Origin: Thermothielavioides terrestris NRRL 8126
Taxonomy: Eukaryota > Ascomycota > Sordariomycetes > Sordariales > Chaetomiaceae
Length of the DNA: 64,000 nt
Direction: 5' to 3'
Assembly (NCBI RefSeq): GCF_000226115.1
Contig: NC_016457.1
Span: 6,634,001 to 6,698,000 of the forward strand
Every line of letters starts with the position of its first letter. The stretch's first letter is position 1. The position numbers and the translations under genes are program-made. Shown piece after piece: positions 23,806-33,962 of the stretch. Under the pieces are notes generated by a model that made no database searches, was not told the origin of the DNA, and saw only the letters and a list, made by a program, of their open reading frames with translations.

Positions 23806-25159
23806 ATAACCCCCAAGGGCCTTTCGTAGCCGACCACCTCCCATCTTCTGCACAAAACAGGGGCTAGTCAGTGAGCTTTTTTGCTCTTCTCTCCTGAGAA
23901 CGGCGTCTCCTTCGCATGTCTATGATTAATCGGTGAGCTCAGCCCTTCCGTCTCCGTCTGGAGGGTCTACGCGATGAAACCACTGTGCCAGAAACCCCAG
24001 GGGACCCAGTTTGCTATTGGGATGCCCGTAGCCCCGGCCCTTGCGGTCCAACACTACGCGCGGTGTCCGATAGCGCCCAGAGCTCGTCTGGTCCCATCGA
24101 GATCACCAGCTCGGGAAGCCTGCGGCTCATCCTCCAGCAGATTGTTAACCTGTGCGGACACCATGATGCATGCGGAATATCGTTCCTTTGCGCCGAATCC
24201 GACGCCGAGAACTGTACCAAGCCCCAACTTTCGGCGTGAAGCATCCCCTGTGCGGTTTGAAAGCGAGCTACGACCGTGGCGATACCCAAAGCCACACTCG
24301 GGCAGTTCAACCGATCACCAGCGCAGCGGTGATTGAGAGATCATGCTATGTCTGTACCTCTGCCCCGGCCGCTTTGAGATGCTGCTATCCACGCGCGTTT
24401 ACGCAAGGGGTTTACAACCGCTTGTAATGCGACATTTGTGGCATCGGTATCATCGCGTTGGTCTTCTTCTACCATCAAGCCCACTCCGGTGCTCAGGGCT
24501 CCGGTTAGGTTGGCTTGGGGGCGAGCAGCGACTGTTTGCTAAACTACGTGGGAACCTACCACGACCCAGTACGGAATACACGATCCCTCATACATCTCGG
24601 TTCCCCTGAGCTGATATTGACGACTCTAACAAAAACACATGTCTTGGTGGTACGGGCCACGGGGAAGCCAAGCGACACCAAGAACCACGCAGCACCTGCA
24701 CGAGTGCTAAGTGAAAGTAATCAAGAGAAACATGAATTGGGTATCCTGTTTCCTTCAGCGAACCTCCGTACGATTAAACATGCCCATCCGCCCGAGCAAC
24801 CCGCTTCCGCTCTGAGAGAAACCATTACAATAAGGAGAAAAAAAAGGGGGAATCCACCTGATATACCATGACCAATGCCAAATCCTCTCTTTGAACCGAG
24901 GTCCAGAACCCAACCCGCGCTTGTGTCCACCAACCAAAAACCCGCCATACCCCAAGATTAGTCGTTATGTGACCGGCTAGCGTGATGCTTTGCTTTGTTC
25001 ACCAACCCCTTTCCATTTCCCCCCAAACCAAACCCCAAACCCCCTAAACTAACCCAATTCCCACCACGCCTGTATGACGACCCCATCCTAACCCCCTACC
25101 CGTAACCGCATTTCCCGTCACCCCTTCCTCATTTCCTCATTTCCAATCCACCCCCCACG

Positions 25160-25190
25160 GCCGGAACAGCCGGAACAGCCGGAACAGCCA
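25160..25190. repeat. Three-copy 10-bp tandem repeat
   Basis: CCGGAACAGC occurs three times in a row, followed by AGCCAGCC, in the 3' flank of the minus-strand membrane-protein gene. Confidence 0.75.
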
Positions 25191-25220
25191 GCCAGCCAAC
25201 ATCCACCAACAACCACCCAT

Positions 25221-27484
25221 TTACCTCTCCTTCTCCCTCTCCCTCTCCCCACTCGTCAGCGCCTCCGTCTCCGCAGCCGCAGCCACCGCTCCCTCCGCAG
25301 CCGCAGCCCCCTCCGCAGCCGCAGCCGCAGCCGCAGCCGCAGCTGCCCTTCTCGCGTCGCGTGCGCGGGCGATGCGCTTGAACAGGCTGCCTCTGTTCGC
25401 CGGCGTCGGGTCTGTCGCGGTCGGCGGGGGGGTTGCGGGGCTTGCGGGGCTTGGGCTTGTGCTGCTTGTGCTGCTTGTATTTGGGTTATTCGGGGCTGTT
25501 GTGGTCAGGAGTGTTGCCGTTGTGGTCGGGTTGGGTGTGTCAATGGTGTCGTTGGTGTTGGTGATGGTGTTGGTGATGGTGTTGGTGTTGGTGTTGGTGT
25601 TGGCTGGTCCAGGGCCGGGGGCGGTGGCGGGCGCGGGTTCGGGGGTTGCTTCGCTGCTGCTGCTGGTGGTGGTGCTGCTGCTGGTGGTGCTCATAGCTGG
25701 AGTGGTGGTAGTGGTGGCGGGGACGGGGTCGGCGGTGGGAGTCGGTGACAGCAGTGAGGGCATGGACGCTGCGTGCTGCACGGGGTGTGTGGCCGGGACG
25801 GACTCGCCCCCGCCGCCGGTGCCGACCTGCGCCATGGCGAGCTCTATGTCGATCGGCTCTGCCACGATCCGGACGTCCACGAAGGGGATTCTCTTGTCCT
25901 TCTCGTCGACGCGGGAGCTGCTGCTGTCGAGAGGGTGGGAGACGTCGTAGACCTGGTGGGGCGCGCCATCTGCAGGTGGGTGATCGTACCGCCCGGGGCT
26001 CGCAACGGACATGGCGCTGTGGTCCGGGGCGTGCGGGGACGGGGAAGAGTCACGGCGGAGAGAGGTGTACTTGGGGTGATGGTCGTAGACTTGTTCTATT
26101 CGTTCTGTCAGTGATGGGGGATGCGACGAAGGGAAGGAGGTGGCCCCAGGCATACCGCTGATGATCTGTAGAAAGGTAAAAACCGTGAGCGACATGAGGA
26201 GGACGGGGACGAGCTGGCCGAAGGTGGTAGGGTCGTTCTCGGGGTTCTGGTTGTTCACGGGTTGCATCCTGGCCCGGAAACGGTCAGTGGGAACATGCTC
26301 AGGGGGTCAGCTGGGAAGCACAGGCAGACATACCAACCCGAGTCGTTCACCCAACGGCGAAGCTGGAAGATGTAACCGGCCGCGATGCCAACCGTCCACG
26401 CGGATATGCCGACCCCAGCAAATAGGTAGAGGCAGAATAGGGCGTAGAAGAATCGCTTGATTCGGAACAAGACCGGGAAGACTCGGCGCATCCAGCGGAT
26501 GAACCTGCTGCGCCTCCCGTGATGGTCCAACCCCCCAGGGATGATCCGACCCAGGCTGACGGCCATGGCAATGAGGTAGAAGAAGCACATGATCATGTAA
26601 TTCCCGAACCCGGGGATCTGACCGGAGAAGAAAGCGTCGACAGAGCTGGCCTTGAGCGACTTCTCGATTTCCTTGCTTAGGCTGGCTTGGTCGCCTGTCT
26701 GAAAACACGCGGCCGGGAGCAGCATCAGGCTGTACTGGTCGGTGTCCGCGGGCACCCCGGTTGGGAAGCCAAGCGATGTGGAGCCAGCGTTAGCCAGCAG
26801 GACGCCGGTGACGATAAAGAGGAGGGTGGTGACGGAGATGCGCAGGAGGGTGACGCTGAAGTGGTGCCAATAGTTTCGAGATATTGTCAGGGCCATCAAG
26901 TGCGTGGCACAGCTGACGAGCAGCATGTTGGTGACGACGTTGTAGTGGTACGCCGAGACCGAGCAGGCTTTGGCATAGCGCAACGTGATGGCGTAGGCGC
27001 CGCCGGTGAAGACCTGCTGGTCGCTGCAGGTGACGATTAAGGCCTCCAGGATGCCGGAGAAACTCAAGTTCCAGTTCTTGCGTACTTTCTCCCTGGATCG
27101 ATGGAGATTGTTAGCCCGGCCGGGCATTTCAGACCACGGCGCGTCACTCACTCCTCAGTTATCCAATTCTTGAGTCCGCAAACATGCTTCTCGGTCCACC
27201 ATAACGTACTTATGACGGCGAGAACCAGAGATGTGATAGTGATGGAGAGGAACGCGGCGAGGACCTAATACCGCGGCGTCAGCCGGGCCAGGAGCAGAAT
27301 GCTGAGGCTGGGGACTTGGGTTACGAACGCCGATGCCCGCGATATCGGGATCCCCCTGGAAATTCCCAAAGGTGGCACCGCCGAGCAAGAGGGCCGTCGA
27401 GTTGTCTGGCGAGAGGACGAAGCTGCAGTTGGGTGTGATGCCATGACGGGCAGCGCAGTTCGCGCTGGAAACGTACGCGCCCAT
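25221..27484 (-). CDS. Polytopic membrane protein with repetitive C-terminal tail, unknown function
   Basis: A 674-aa protein from five exons: 27484-27329, 27264-27152, 27092-26334, 26268-26156 and 26104-25221. All five phases agree. It belongs to a widespread but uncharacterised fungal membrane family marked by QVFTGGAYAITLRYAKAC and YHYNVVTNMLLVSCATHLM. I count about seven hydrophobic helices in residues 45-410, the last being LVPVLLMSLTVFTFLQII. An N-terminal segment with Asn-glycosylation sites (NCS, NST) is probably extracellular. The tail of about 270 residues is disordered: an Asn/Thr/Ile dipeptide run (about 25,550-25,610) and an Ala/Glu tract encoded by GCAGCC-type repeats (25,260-25,345). 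The tail length is therefore likely to vary between strains. No catalytic motif is seen. Confidence 0.8.
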
Positions 27485-28835
27485 GTTGGCTCGCTATCAT
27501 AGGCACCTGGCCATCGCACCGGAGCGGTCCGTTGGAGTTGGTATTTGCAGAAGCTGTTGGCAAGCCTCTGCCTGAATCCAGCGCGGGCCGGCTTGGCAGT
27601 ATATAAGTTCACTCCGTAGGTAATGAGGCTTTTCCAACGGCCTGGAGCGCTGGGTTCCGTGGACCGCTCCCACCCATCAAAGATCTTCAGCCTTAACTGG
27701 TGTCGCGGCCCCCACGGACATCCAGCCTATGGCACCCTGCAGGCAGCACAGTTCAGACGCAGCTTTCTGTACGGGAGGAGGCGAGCGGCTGCATGACGGC
27801 CGGGCTCACGGCCGAGCTCGCGGCCAATGGCAATGGAGGGGGGCTGGAGCCTCAAACGGACGTGCCGCAGGGGCGAAGGGCCTCGGCCTTGCCGAGCCTT
27901 GCCCAGCAGCGGGAAGATGGTCAGGGGAAAGGGGGGCGGCAGTCGCGGCAGTGTGCTGAGGTGGCACCGCAATGTCGGTCGCGTTGCATTTCGACCCTGA
28001 CTTCGACCACCGGGCCTGCCCTACAGACCCGTCCATGCCGTGCCACCAACTGCGGAGAATACGCAACACAATGACTGGAGTATTATGTAGGCCCAGAAGC
28101 ACCTCCTTGTGTTGAACCGCGTCGTTGACTACACGCACCTCAAACCATCACCGACCCAAGCCGGTTCCCGTCTGGTCGAGCTGGTTGAGAAACTCTGCGT
28201 CCTCGAGAAGCTATCTATTTTTGTCGCCGAGAAGCCAACTATTTTTGTCGTGCCTGTCACAACTGGGGGCCATGCTGTTTGTGGCGTCACGTAAAACTGC
28301 CCAACAGCCGCTGCTGCTGCCCGTTCCGGTGTTTGCTCCCCCAGCCCACCACGCGTTGGCACTGTGCGCACCTGCCTCGGCCCTGCACCGGACCATAAGG
28401 CTTGAGGCCCTGCGCTGAGAGACCGGCCCGAAAGCGACCGCATCAGACTGCAGCCTTGCAGCCACATCACGTCCGGAGAACTGGTTTCTGCGGCGCTGCC
28501 ACCGCGTTACTGGTGGGATGGTGGGATGGGAGGTGGCACAGGCTCAGCCCGTGCCCTCGGCGACTTATTACTTCAGGCAGTGAATCTAAAATCTTACTCG
28601 ATGAGGGATCAAGCCACTCTCAAGAACTCATCGGGGTATTCAGTCACCAGACGACCAGTATGTAAAACTGCAAGCAGACCGACAATGCCGGAGCAAAAAG
28701 AACCAACGTGTCAAGCATCCGTAGGTATTTCCGTTCTCTACCTCTAGGCACGAAACTTGCTGCCACTTCCGAAAGTTCCAGATAGTCCCACACCGCCGCA
28801 GAGGGCCCATCCTAACGACATGCTAACGCGCTGAT
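27485..28835. other. Intergenic region
   Basis: About 1.35 kb between two minus-strand genes. A C/T-rich and G-rich stretch lies at 27,830-27,950. Local direct repeat CTATTTTTGTCG occurs twice near 28,211-28,250. No gene supported. Confidence 0.6.
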
Positions 28836-29617
28836 TTAACTCCCCTTGGCCAGCGCCTGCAGCCGGTCGAGGCTGCCATTGAAGATATCCGAGTCGCCGC
28901 CGTACTTGTACGAGTCCGAGTTCTGCCAGATGGTCTGGTAGGGCCAGCCGCCGGGGATGGTGCCGACGGAGCTGCTGTAGTGGGCCAGCACGAGCGGGTT
29001 GGTGTTGACGAAGGCGTTGGAGTTGCCCGTGCAGGTCTGCCACCAGGACGGGTTCGTGTACAGCATCGGGTACACGCCGACGCGCTCGTGGTAGCGGTCG
29101 CTGAAGTCGCGGATCCACGCGACCATCGCCGACGCCGACAGGCCCCAGCACTCGCCGTTCGACTCCGACTCGAGGTCCAGCATCCCCGGCAGCGTGATCC
29201 CGTCCGGCGTCCACCCGCCCCCGTGCGCGATGAAGTAGTCCGCCTGCGCCGCGCCCGTCGTCTCGCCCGGGTGCGCGAAGTGGTACCCGCCGCGGATCAG
29301 CCCGGCCTTGGTGGCGCCCGTGTAGTGCGAGGAGAAGGACGGGTCGATGTACGAGGTGCCTTCGGTGGCCTGGGCGGATGGAGCCGTGTCAGCACATCGC
29401 GCCACGACCGAACGGGAGGTCCGAACGGGAGGTTGTTCTCGGAACGGCAGAAGTTAAAAGTTGTCGTCCTCACCTTGATGATGACGAAGCGAGCACCCGC
29501 GTTGTATGCGGCCGCGAAGTCCACGTTGGGCTGGTAATGGGAGATGTCGAAGCCTTGGACGGTGGCCTTCACCCCGGCGGCCAAGGCGAGGGAGGCAAGA
29601 AGCGCTGAGGTCAACAT
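28836..29617 (-). CDS. Secreted GH25 lysozyme (Chalaropsis-type muramidase)
   Basis: Glycoside hydrolase family 25 enzyme that cuts the MurNAc-GlcNAc bond of bacterial peptidoglycan. It is 225 aa long, from exons 29617-29474 and 29369-28836 joined in phase 0. The ATG at 29617 is preferred over one further upstream because it opens directly into a signal peptide (MLTSALLASLALAAGVKA). The mature part starts with GFDISHYQ, whose Asp24 is a catalytic-site acid. LPGMLDLES supplies Asp113 and Glu115, the other active-site acids, and GGYHFAHPG is a conserved loop. Length matches single-domain fungal GH25. It is probably used against bacterial competitors or as nutrient scavenging; that role is inference. 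The 103-nt intron contains a short direct repeat (GAACGGGAGGT). Confidence 0.93.
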
Positions 29618-31252
29618 GGTGATGCCCTGGCCAGGTGTCGATGGATGGCGAGCGGCGGTGACTCTGGGAGACTGTGTGTCTGATGGATCATGAAGTTCCA
29701 TCAAAGGGGCACTCTCAGCTCTTTAAGTACATTTTGGTCCGTGGTAACCCACCCCACAAAGCGTCAACGGGACAACCGTTCTCCCTCAGCGCGAGGGTTG
29801 ACGGCGGTGCTTCCTTGAAGGAGAAGGTCCCAGTATGGCCCTCGGTGTTCATGCGAACTGCCTGAAGAGGCTAGCTGGCATGCCGATCTGTCCCATCTTC
29901 TTTGCCTGGTATCTATTTTCGCCCTGCCCACATGTGGAAATCGGCGAAGTTGGCCCTCGGCTTACGCATTAGTTACTCCGGAGCTAGCGGAAATGCAAGG
30001 GGTAGAGAACGACAGATTACTGCCTCAAAAAATGTCGAGGGCAGGTTATATCCAGTTGATCGTCGCATTGACTGCTCTAAATATATCCGCCAACATAGCG
30101 GCCGCGGTAAGCTACCTTTGCGTTGTCGGACCGTACCTTCTCTGCGCTCCGTTCCTGGTTGGAGGCATGACAGGAAAATACCAGAAAGGTACATTTCGGA
30201 GCTGAGGTTGTCAACATCAACGAATCGTGCTGCCACGTGCAAACCCCCTCCGCTCGCCACACAACTGAGCTACCTGCTCTGGAATGCATCTTCCAAAAAC
30301 GAGATAATGCTTGCTGCTTTTGTCACCGAAGTGAACGCTGCGGTGGAATGCCGCAGTCACACTCAGGATTCTTGCAGAATCTTTTACCCATTAAGGGGCC
30401 CGACGGGCTAAGACTTGCATGCCTCGTCGTGGTTGCAGTTGTCATGAAGTGCAAAAAAGGCCGATTAACAAACGGCGGCCAAACAGCGTACTCACGTGGC
30501 TGTCCACGGTTTCTTGTGTGGGCTGTCAACATGGCGGCCTCACAGTGGGTTGGGTTTCTGGTTTCCTTGCTGCTGACCGAGGATCTGGGCCTCTTGGTGC
30601 ATCTTCACTGAACAATTGCGCCGTATTACGCGCGGGGGGTACACCCAGCAAATTTGGACCTTCTCAGTTGCCCAGGACAAATATAAGTTCAAGACGGACG
30701 AGAACGCAGTCATCAAGTGTCAACAGTCGGCATTGTTCCCATTCGGAAGATTGGAAGATCTTGAAGATAGCCTGGCTTTCTGCCTGCTCCTGGAACAGCA
30801 CGGTAAAGCGTGGCGGTAACGACGGCGCAATAATTACTCCGCTAAACGCCACAGTGCCATCGTCGAACAGATGGGAAGAGACGCTGAGCCAGGGCGTGAG
30901 AGACGAGGGCAGGCAATTCCTTTTCGGTTGCCGTGGGCCACCGTAATTTGGAGCTGTCGTTGAAGTGATACAATCTAGGAAATTACGGAATCTAGGTACG
31001 ATCGATCTAATCTAGCGAGAGGTAGGTCCTATTCCCTTTTACAAAATAACCTCCACCAGCGCCTCGACGTCAGAGACAACCATGGACATGACCAGCTCCA
31101 GCATTTTCAACGTCACAGCCACTCCAGGACAACCACCACCAGCACCACCACCGCCTAAAGCTGCGCCACATGCAGCACGAACAGCACGAGACGAGCGCCC
31201 TCACGGTAGAAAACAAGCCCAGCACGGGCACCCTCACCGCCGAGGTGATTAC
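29618..31252. other. Intergenic region
   Basis: About 1.6 kb. It contains the GH25 promoter and the 3' flank of the MFS gene. A plus-strand open frame starting near 31,082 with Pro-rich sequence overlaps the MFS 3' end and looks fortuitous. Nothing else identified. Confidence 0.55.
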
Positions 31253-33120
31253 CTATTCAACCTTCCTCTCTGGCCCATTTGGCTCAGTTCCAACAACCAC
31301 ACCGGCTTGCCGACGACGCATCGCCTCCCACACCTTCGCTGCTTCGGAGGAATACTTGCACCTGGAGCGGATCTGCGGGCCGTACTTGTAGAACAGAAAC
31401 GGAACAGGCAGGCACGCAACCGCGAGAAACGCTGGAATGGAGCTCGCCCACTGATCTCCGAGGTTCTCGTACATTTGGGTGGTAAACAGCGGAAAGGCGG
31501 TGCCGAACAAAGACCGAAGCACCGAGTTGGCCGCCAGCACGGACGCAGCATAGACGGTATCTGAATGCAGGTGAGTACTTGCCGAATCGGAGAGGATCAC
31601 AAAACCAGGATCACAACGTACATGAGTCGACCAGGTAGCTCATCAGGGAGATGAAGACCAGGACAAGTCCGCAGGAGAAAAGCGTGGCGCCGATGATGGG
31701 TGCGATCCAGTGCACCCATGGATACGTCGTCCACGCAAACAGGAACAGACCGATCGGAAGCACAATCGAGCCCGCCATGGCCGTACTCAGTCTGGCTTCA
31801 GGCTCGACTGCACCGCCCCCTGCCTCGACCGCCTCGCACATGCGCGCATAGCGATGATTGTCCAGGCCGGCCGCCACCGCCGCAAGACAGACGCCAACGG
31901 CGATACCGATAAAAGCAAGGCCGGCGGTGCCCTGGCTCCATCCTCGAGAGCCTTGGAAGACGATGGGAAACCCAGCAAAACACATGTACAGCGTGCCGTA
32001 GACGATGGATATGTACAGCGACGTCAGCATGACGATGGGTTCGCGGAACAGAAAGATCCAAGGGCGCGTGAGAGAGATCGAGAGCTCCTGCAGGAGTGGT
32101 TTCGGCGGCTTTCCCGCATCGAGCCGGGACACATAGACGCTTCCCGTCATCCTGGACAGGGCCTTGGCTCGGCATCGCAAAATAAACGGCGCGTATGTTT
32201 CGGGGGTGATCAATGATGTGGGAATCCAAACCACGCCGCCCAGGATGGCGACCAGACCGAGAATCCAGCGCCAACCCTGGGCCTCGCCGAGGAAAGCACC
32301 GGCAATGGGCCCTAAAACAAACCATTGATAAGAGTCAGCGAGTGTACGATGGTAACAACCAAAAGAAATGGCAGCACCCACCAAGCGCGGGCCCCAAAAA
32401 AGGAGCCGTGACAAACAACCCCGTCGCCAGCCCGCGCTCCGCCTGGCTGAACATGTCCGCAATAACCCCGCCAGTATTGGTCATCGACGACGCGCCAAAC
32501 GCGCTGGCAAAGAAGCGCAGCACCAACAGCGCCGCGATGTTGGGCGCGCAGGCCGCCGCGACGCTGAACGCGGTGTACGCGGCGAACGAGACCACATACA
32601 CGGCCCTGCGGCCGCACGTCTCGGACAGCGGCGCCCAGACGAGCGGGCCGAGGGCGAAGCCGAGCACGTAGAGCGAGAGGCCGAGCGTGGCGACCTCGGC
32701 GGACGCGCCGAAGCGCGCCGCGACGCCCTCGATGCCGCTCGCGTACGCCGAGCTGGCGAAGGTCACCGCGAACGTCGACAGCGAGTGCAGCACGGCAATG
32801 GCCCACTTGCGCCCCCGCGAGAAGGCCATCGCGTCGTGGCGGTCGTGCGGCTGGTAGTCGACAATGTAGGGGTCTGCGGCCGTGCCGCTGCCGGGGTAGG
32901 TCTGGGCGCAGACGTCATCGTCGAGAGGTGTAGGGAGGAGGAGAGAGCGGATCCGAGACATGCGTCGGGAGGAGGAATTCTTGACTCGCCGGGGGGCCTC
33001 CTCGTCGTCGGAGGTAGCGGGTTCGGGAAGCACGGGCATGATGGGAACAGCGGGAAGGACAGGCACACCTATGTAGAGATCTTGCAAGACACAGAGGGAG
33101 GGAAACCCATGAAATCCCAT
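31253..33120 (-). CDS. MFS transporter, DHA1 (drug:H+ antiporter / polyamine-type) family
   Basis: Twelve-helix major facilitator of the plasma membrane, probably an exporter of drugs, polyamines or metabolites by proton antiport. Exons are 33120-32382, 32311-31622 and 31560-31253, giving 578 aa. Junctions restore family motifs: [19 protein letters not shown] across intron 1 and YLVDS|YTVYAAS across intron 2. Motif A-like [17 protein letters not shown] follows helix 2. [19 protein letters not shown] lies in the C-terminal half. An 80-110 residue hydrophilic N-terminus is typical. A second in-frame ATG at 33039 (MPVLPEP) is an equally reasonable start. TATATATAAC lies about 50 bp upstream of 33120. 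It ends only about 630 bp of noncoding sequence away from the Copia insertion. Substrate is unknown. Confidence 0.88.
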
Positions 33121-33170
33121 GCTTGCCCATGTTGTCAAAGGCGGAGGAAGTTGTGCTGGCGTTTATCAGT

Positions 33171-33178
33171 TATATATA
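33171..33178 (-). promoter_or_regulatory. TATA-like box of the MFS gene
   Basis: TATATATA on the minus strand, about 50 bp upstream of the ATG at 33120; the spacing fits a short 5' leader. Confidence 0.4.
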
Positions 33179-33653
33179 CGACTCCAGGCCCTCATGGTGG
33201 ATTCGGAACTTCGACGCTGCAGTATTTCCGGCACAGAAGCCCGCGGCAATATTGACGGCGTTATACAATACGGGGTGTGAGGAAGTCAGGCGGCACTCGC
33301 GGAAGATGACATTAAAATACCAAGTGAAGAGCAGCACCCGCACCAGGTAACGAGCTTAGAAGGGTTGAGCTCGGCTACTAAGGAGTTTGGACATGGTGGC
33401 GGCAGCAGAGCCGAGTAGATCGAGGTCGATACAAGACCCTTGGCTGTGCCACGCCCCAGTGAGTTGTGAAGCGAAGCTTGATAAAGACGAGGCCGATGAA
33501 ATCACCACCCGCAGCCTACTGCAGCCGATGACCGTAGAAAAAAAAAAAGAAAAAAGAAAAAAAAAAGGCACCCTAACCGTTAACCCGAACCCTAACCACG
33601 AGCCGCTCGGGCGGATGACTCGGAACTATGCCAAGTTCCACGTTAGCTAAGCT

Positions 33654-33703
33654 GAATTTAAAATGCCGAACTTAAAATGCCGAATTTAAAACACCGAAAT
33701 GCC
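33654..33703. repeat. 14-bp tandem repeat, about 3.5 copies
   Basis: GAATTTAAAATGCC, GAACTTAAAATGCC, GAATTTAAAACACC and a partial copy follow each other. The copies differ mainly by C/T changes. Confidence 0.8.
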
Positions 33704-33747
33704 GCGCTACACTTCGCTCCAATCTCCTGTGTTAGTGTAGCCCCGTT

Positions 33748-33752
33748 TATGT
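33748..33752. repeat. Target-site duplication TATGT (left)
   Basis: Five bases immediately left of the left LTR; identical to the five bases right of the right LTR (39785-39789). Confidence 0.9.
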
Positions 33753-33962
33753 TGTTGGAACCGCTGCGCCAGCTCAGGAAGATGAAGCTATCACGATGCA
33801 AGCAATGCGTACAACTGGAATCAATCGTAGTGTTGAGGATGTTGTATTGTAGGAGAGTTCTCCTGATCAGGAGCCTAGTCTTAGGCGGCAGTTGGGCATC
33901 AAGCTGGTGGATCCTAATCTCGGTGGGCTAGCCCGCTACCCTAGGCCAGGCTAGTTCTAATA
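33753..33962 (-). repeat. 210-bp LTR of Copia element (3' LTR of the minus-strand element)
   Basis: Begins TGTTGGAACC and ends GTTCTAATA (TG...CA before mutation). It aligns over its whole length without gaps to the LTR at 39575-39784, with about 20 differences, all transitions. On the minus strand a purine tract (AGGGGGGTA, 33,963-33,971) lies directly before it, as expected for the polypurine tract next to a 3' LTR. Confidence 0.93.

Larger units (their letters stand above)
23413..25220. other. Intergenic region with tRNA-like relic
   Basis: About 1.8 kb without a supported gene. It holds a tRNA-like segment at 23719-23805, a C-rich stretch around 25,015-25,060, and a three-copy CCGGAACAGC repeat at about 25,160-25,190. 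The open frames seen have no motif support. Confidence 0.55.
33121..33747. other. MFS promoter region and short tandem repeats beside Copia insertion
   Basis: No gene. The segment holds a TATA-like sequence, an A-rich tract (about 33,538-33,568) and a 14-bp tandem repeat (33,654-33,703) close to the transposon border. Confidence 0.6.

Noticed and set aside
31082..31564. Pro-rich plus-strand open frame beside the MFS gene
   Set aside because: Half of it is antisense to MFS exon 3 and the rest has no motif; likely fortuitous.
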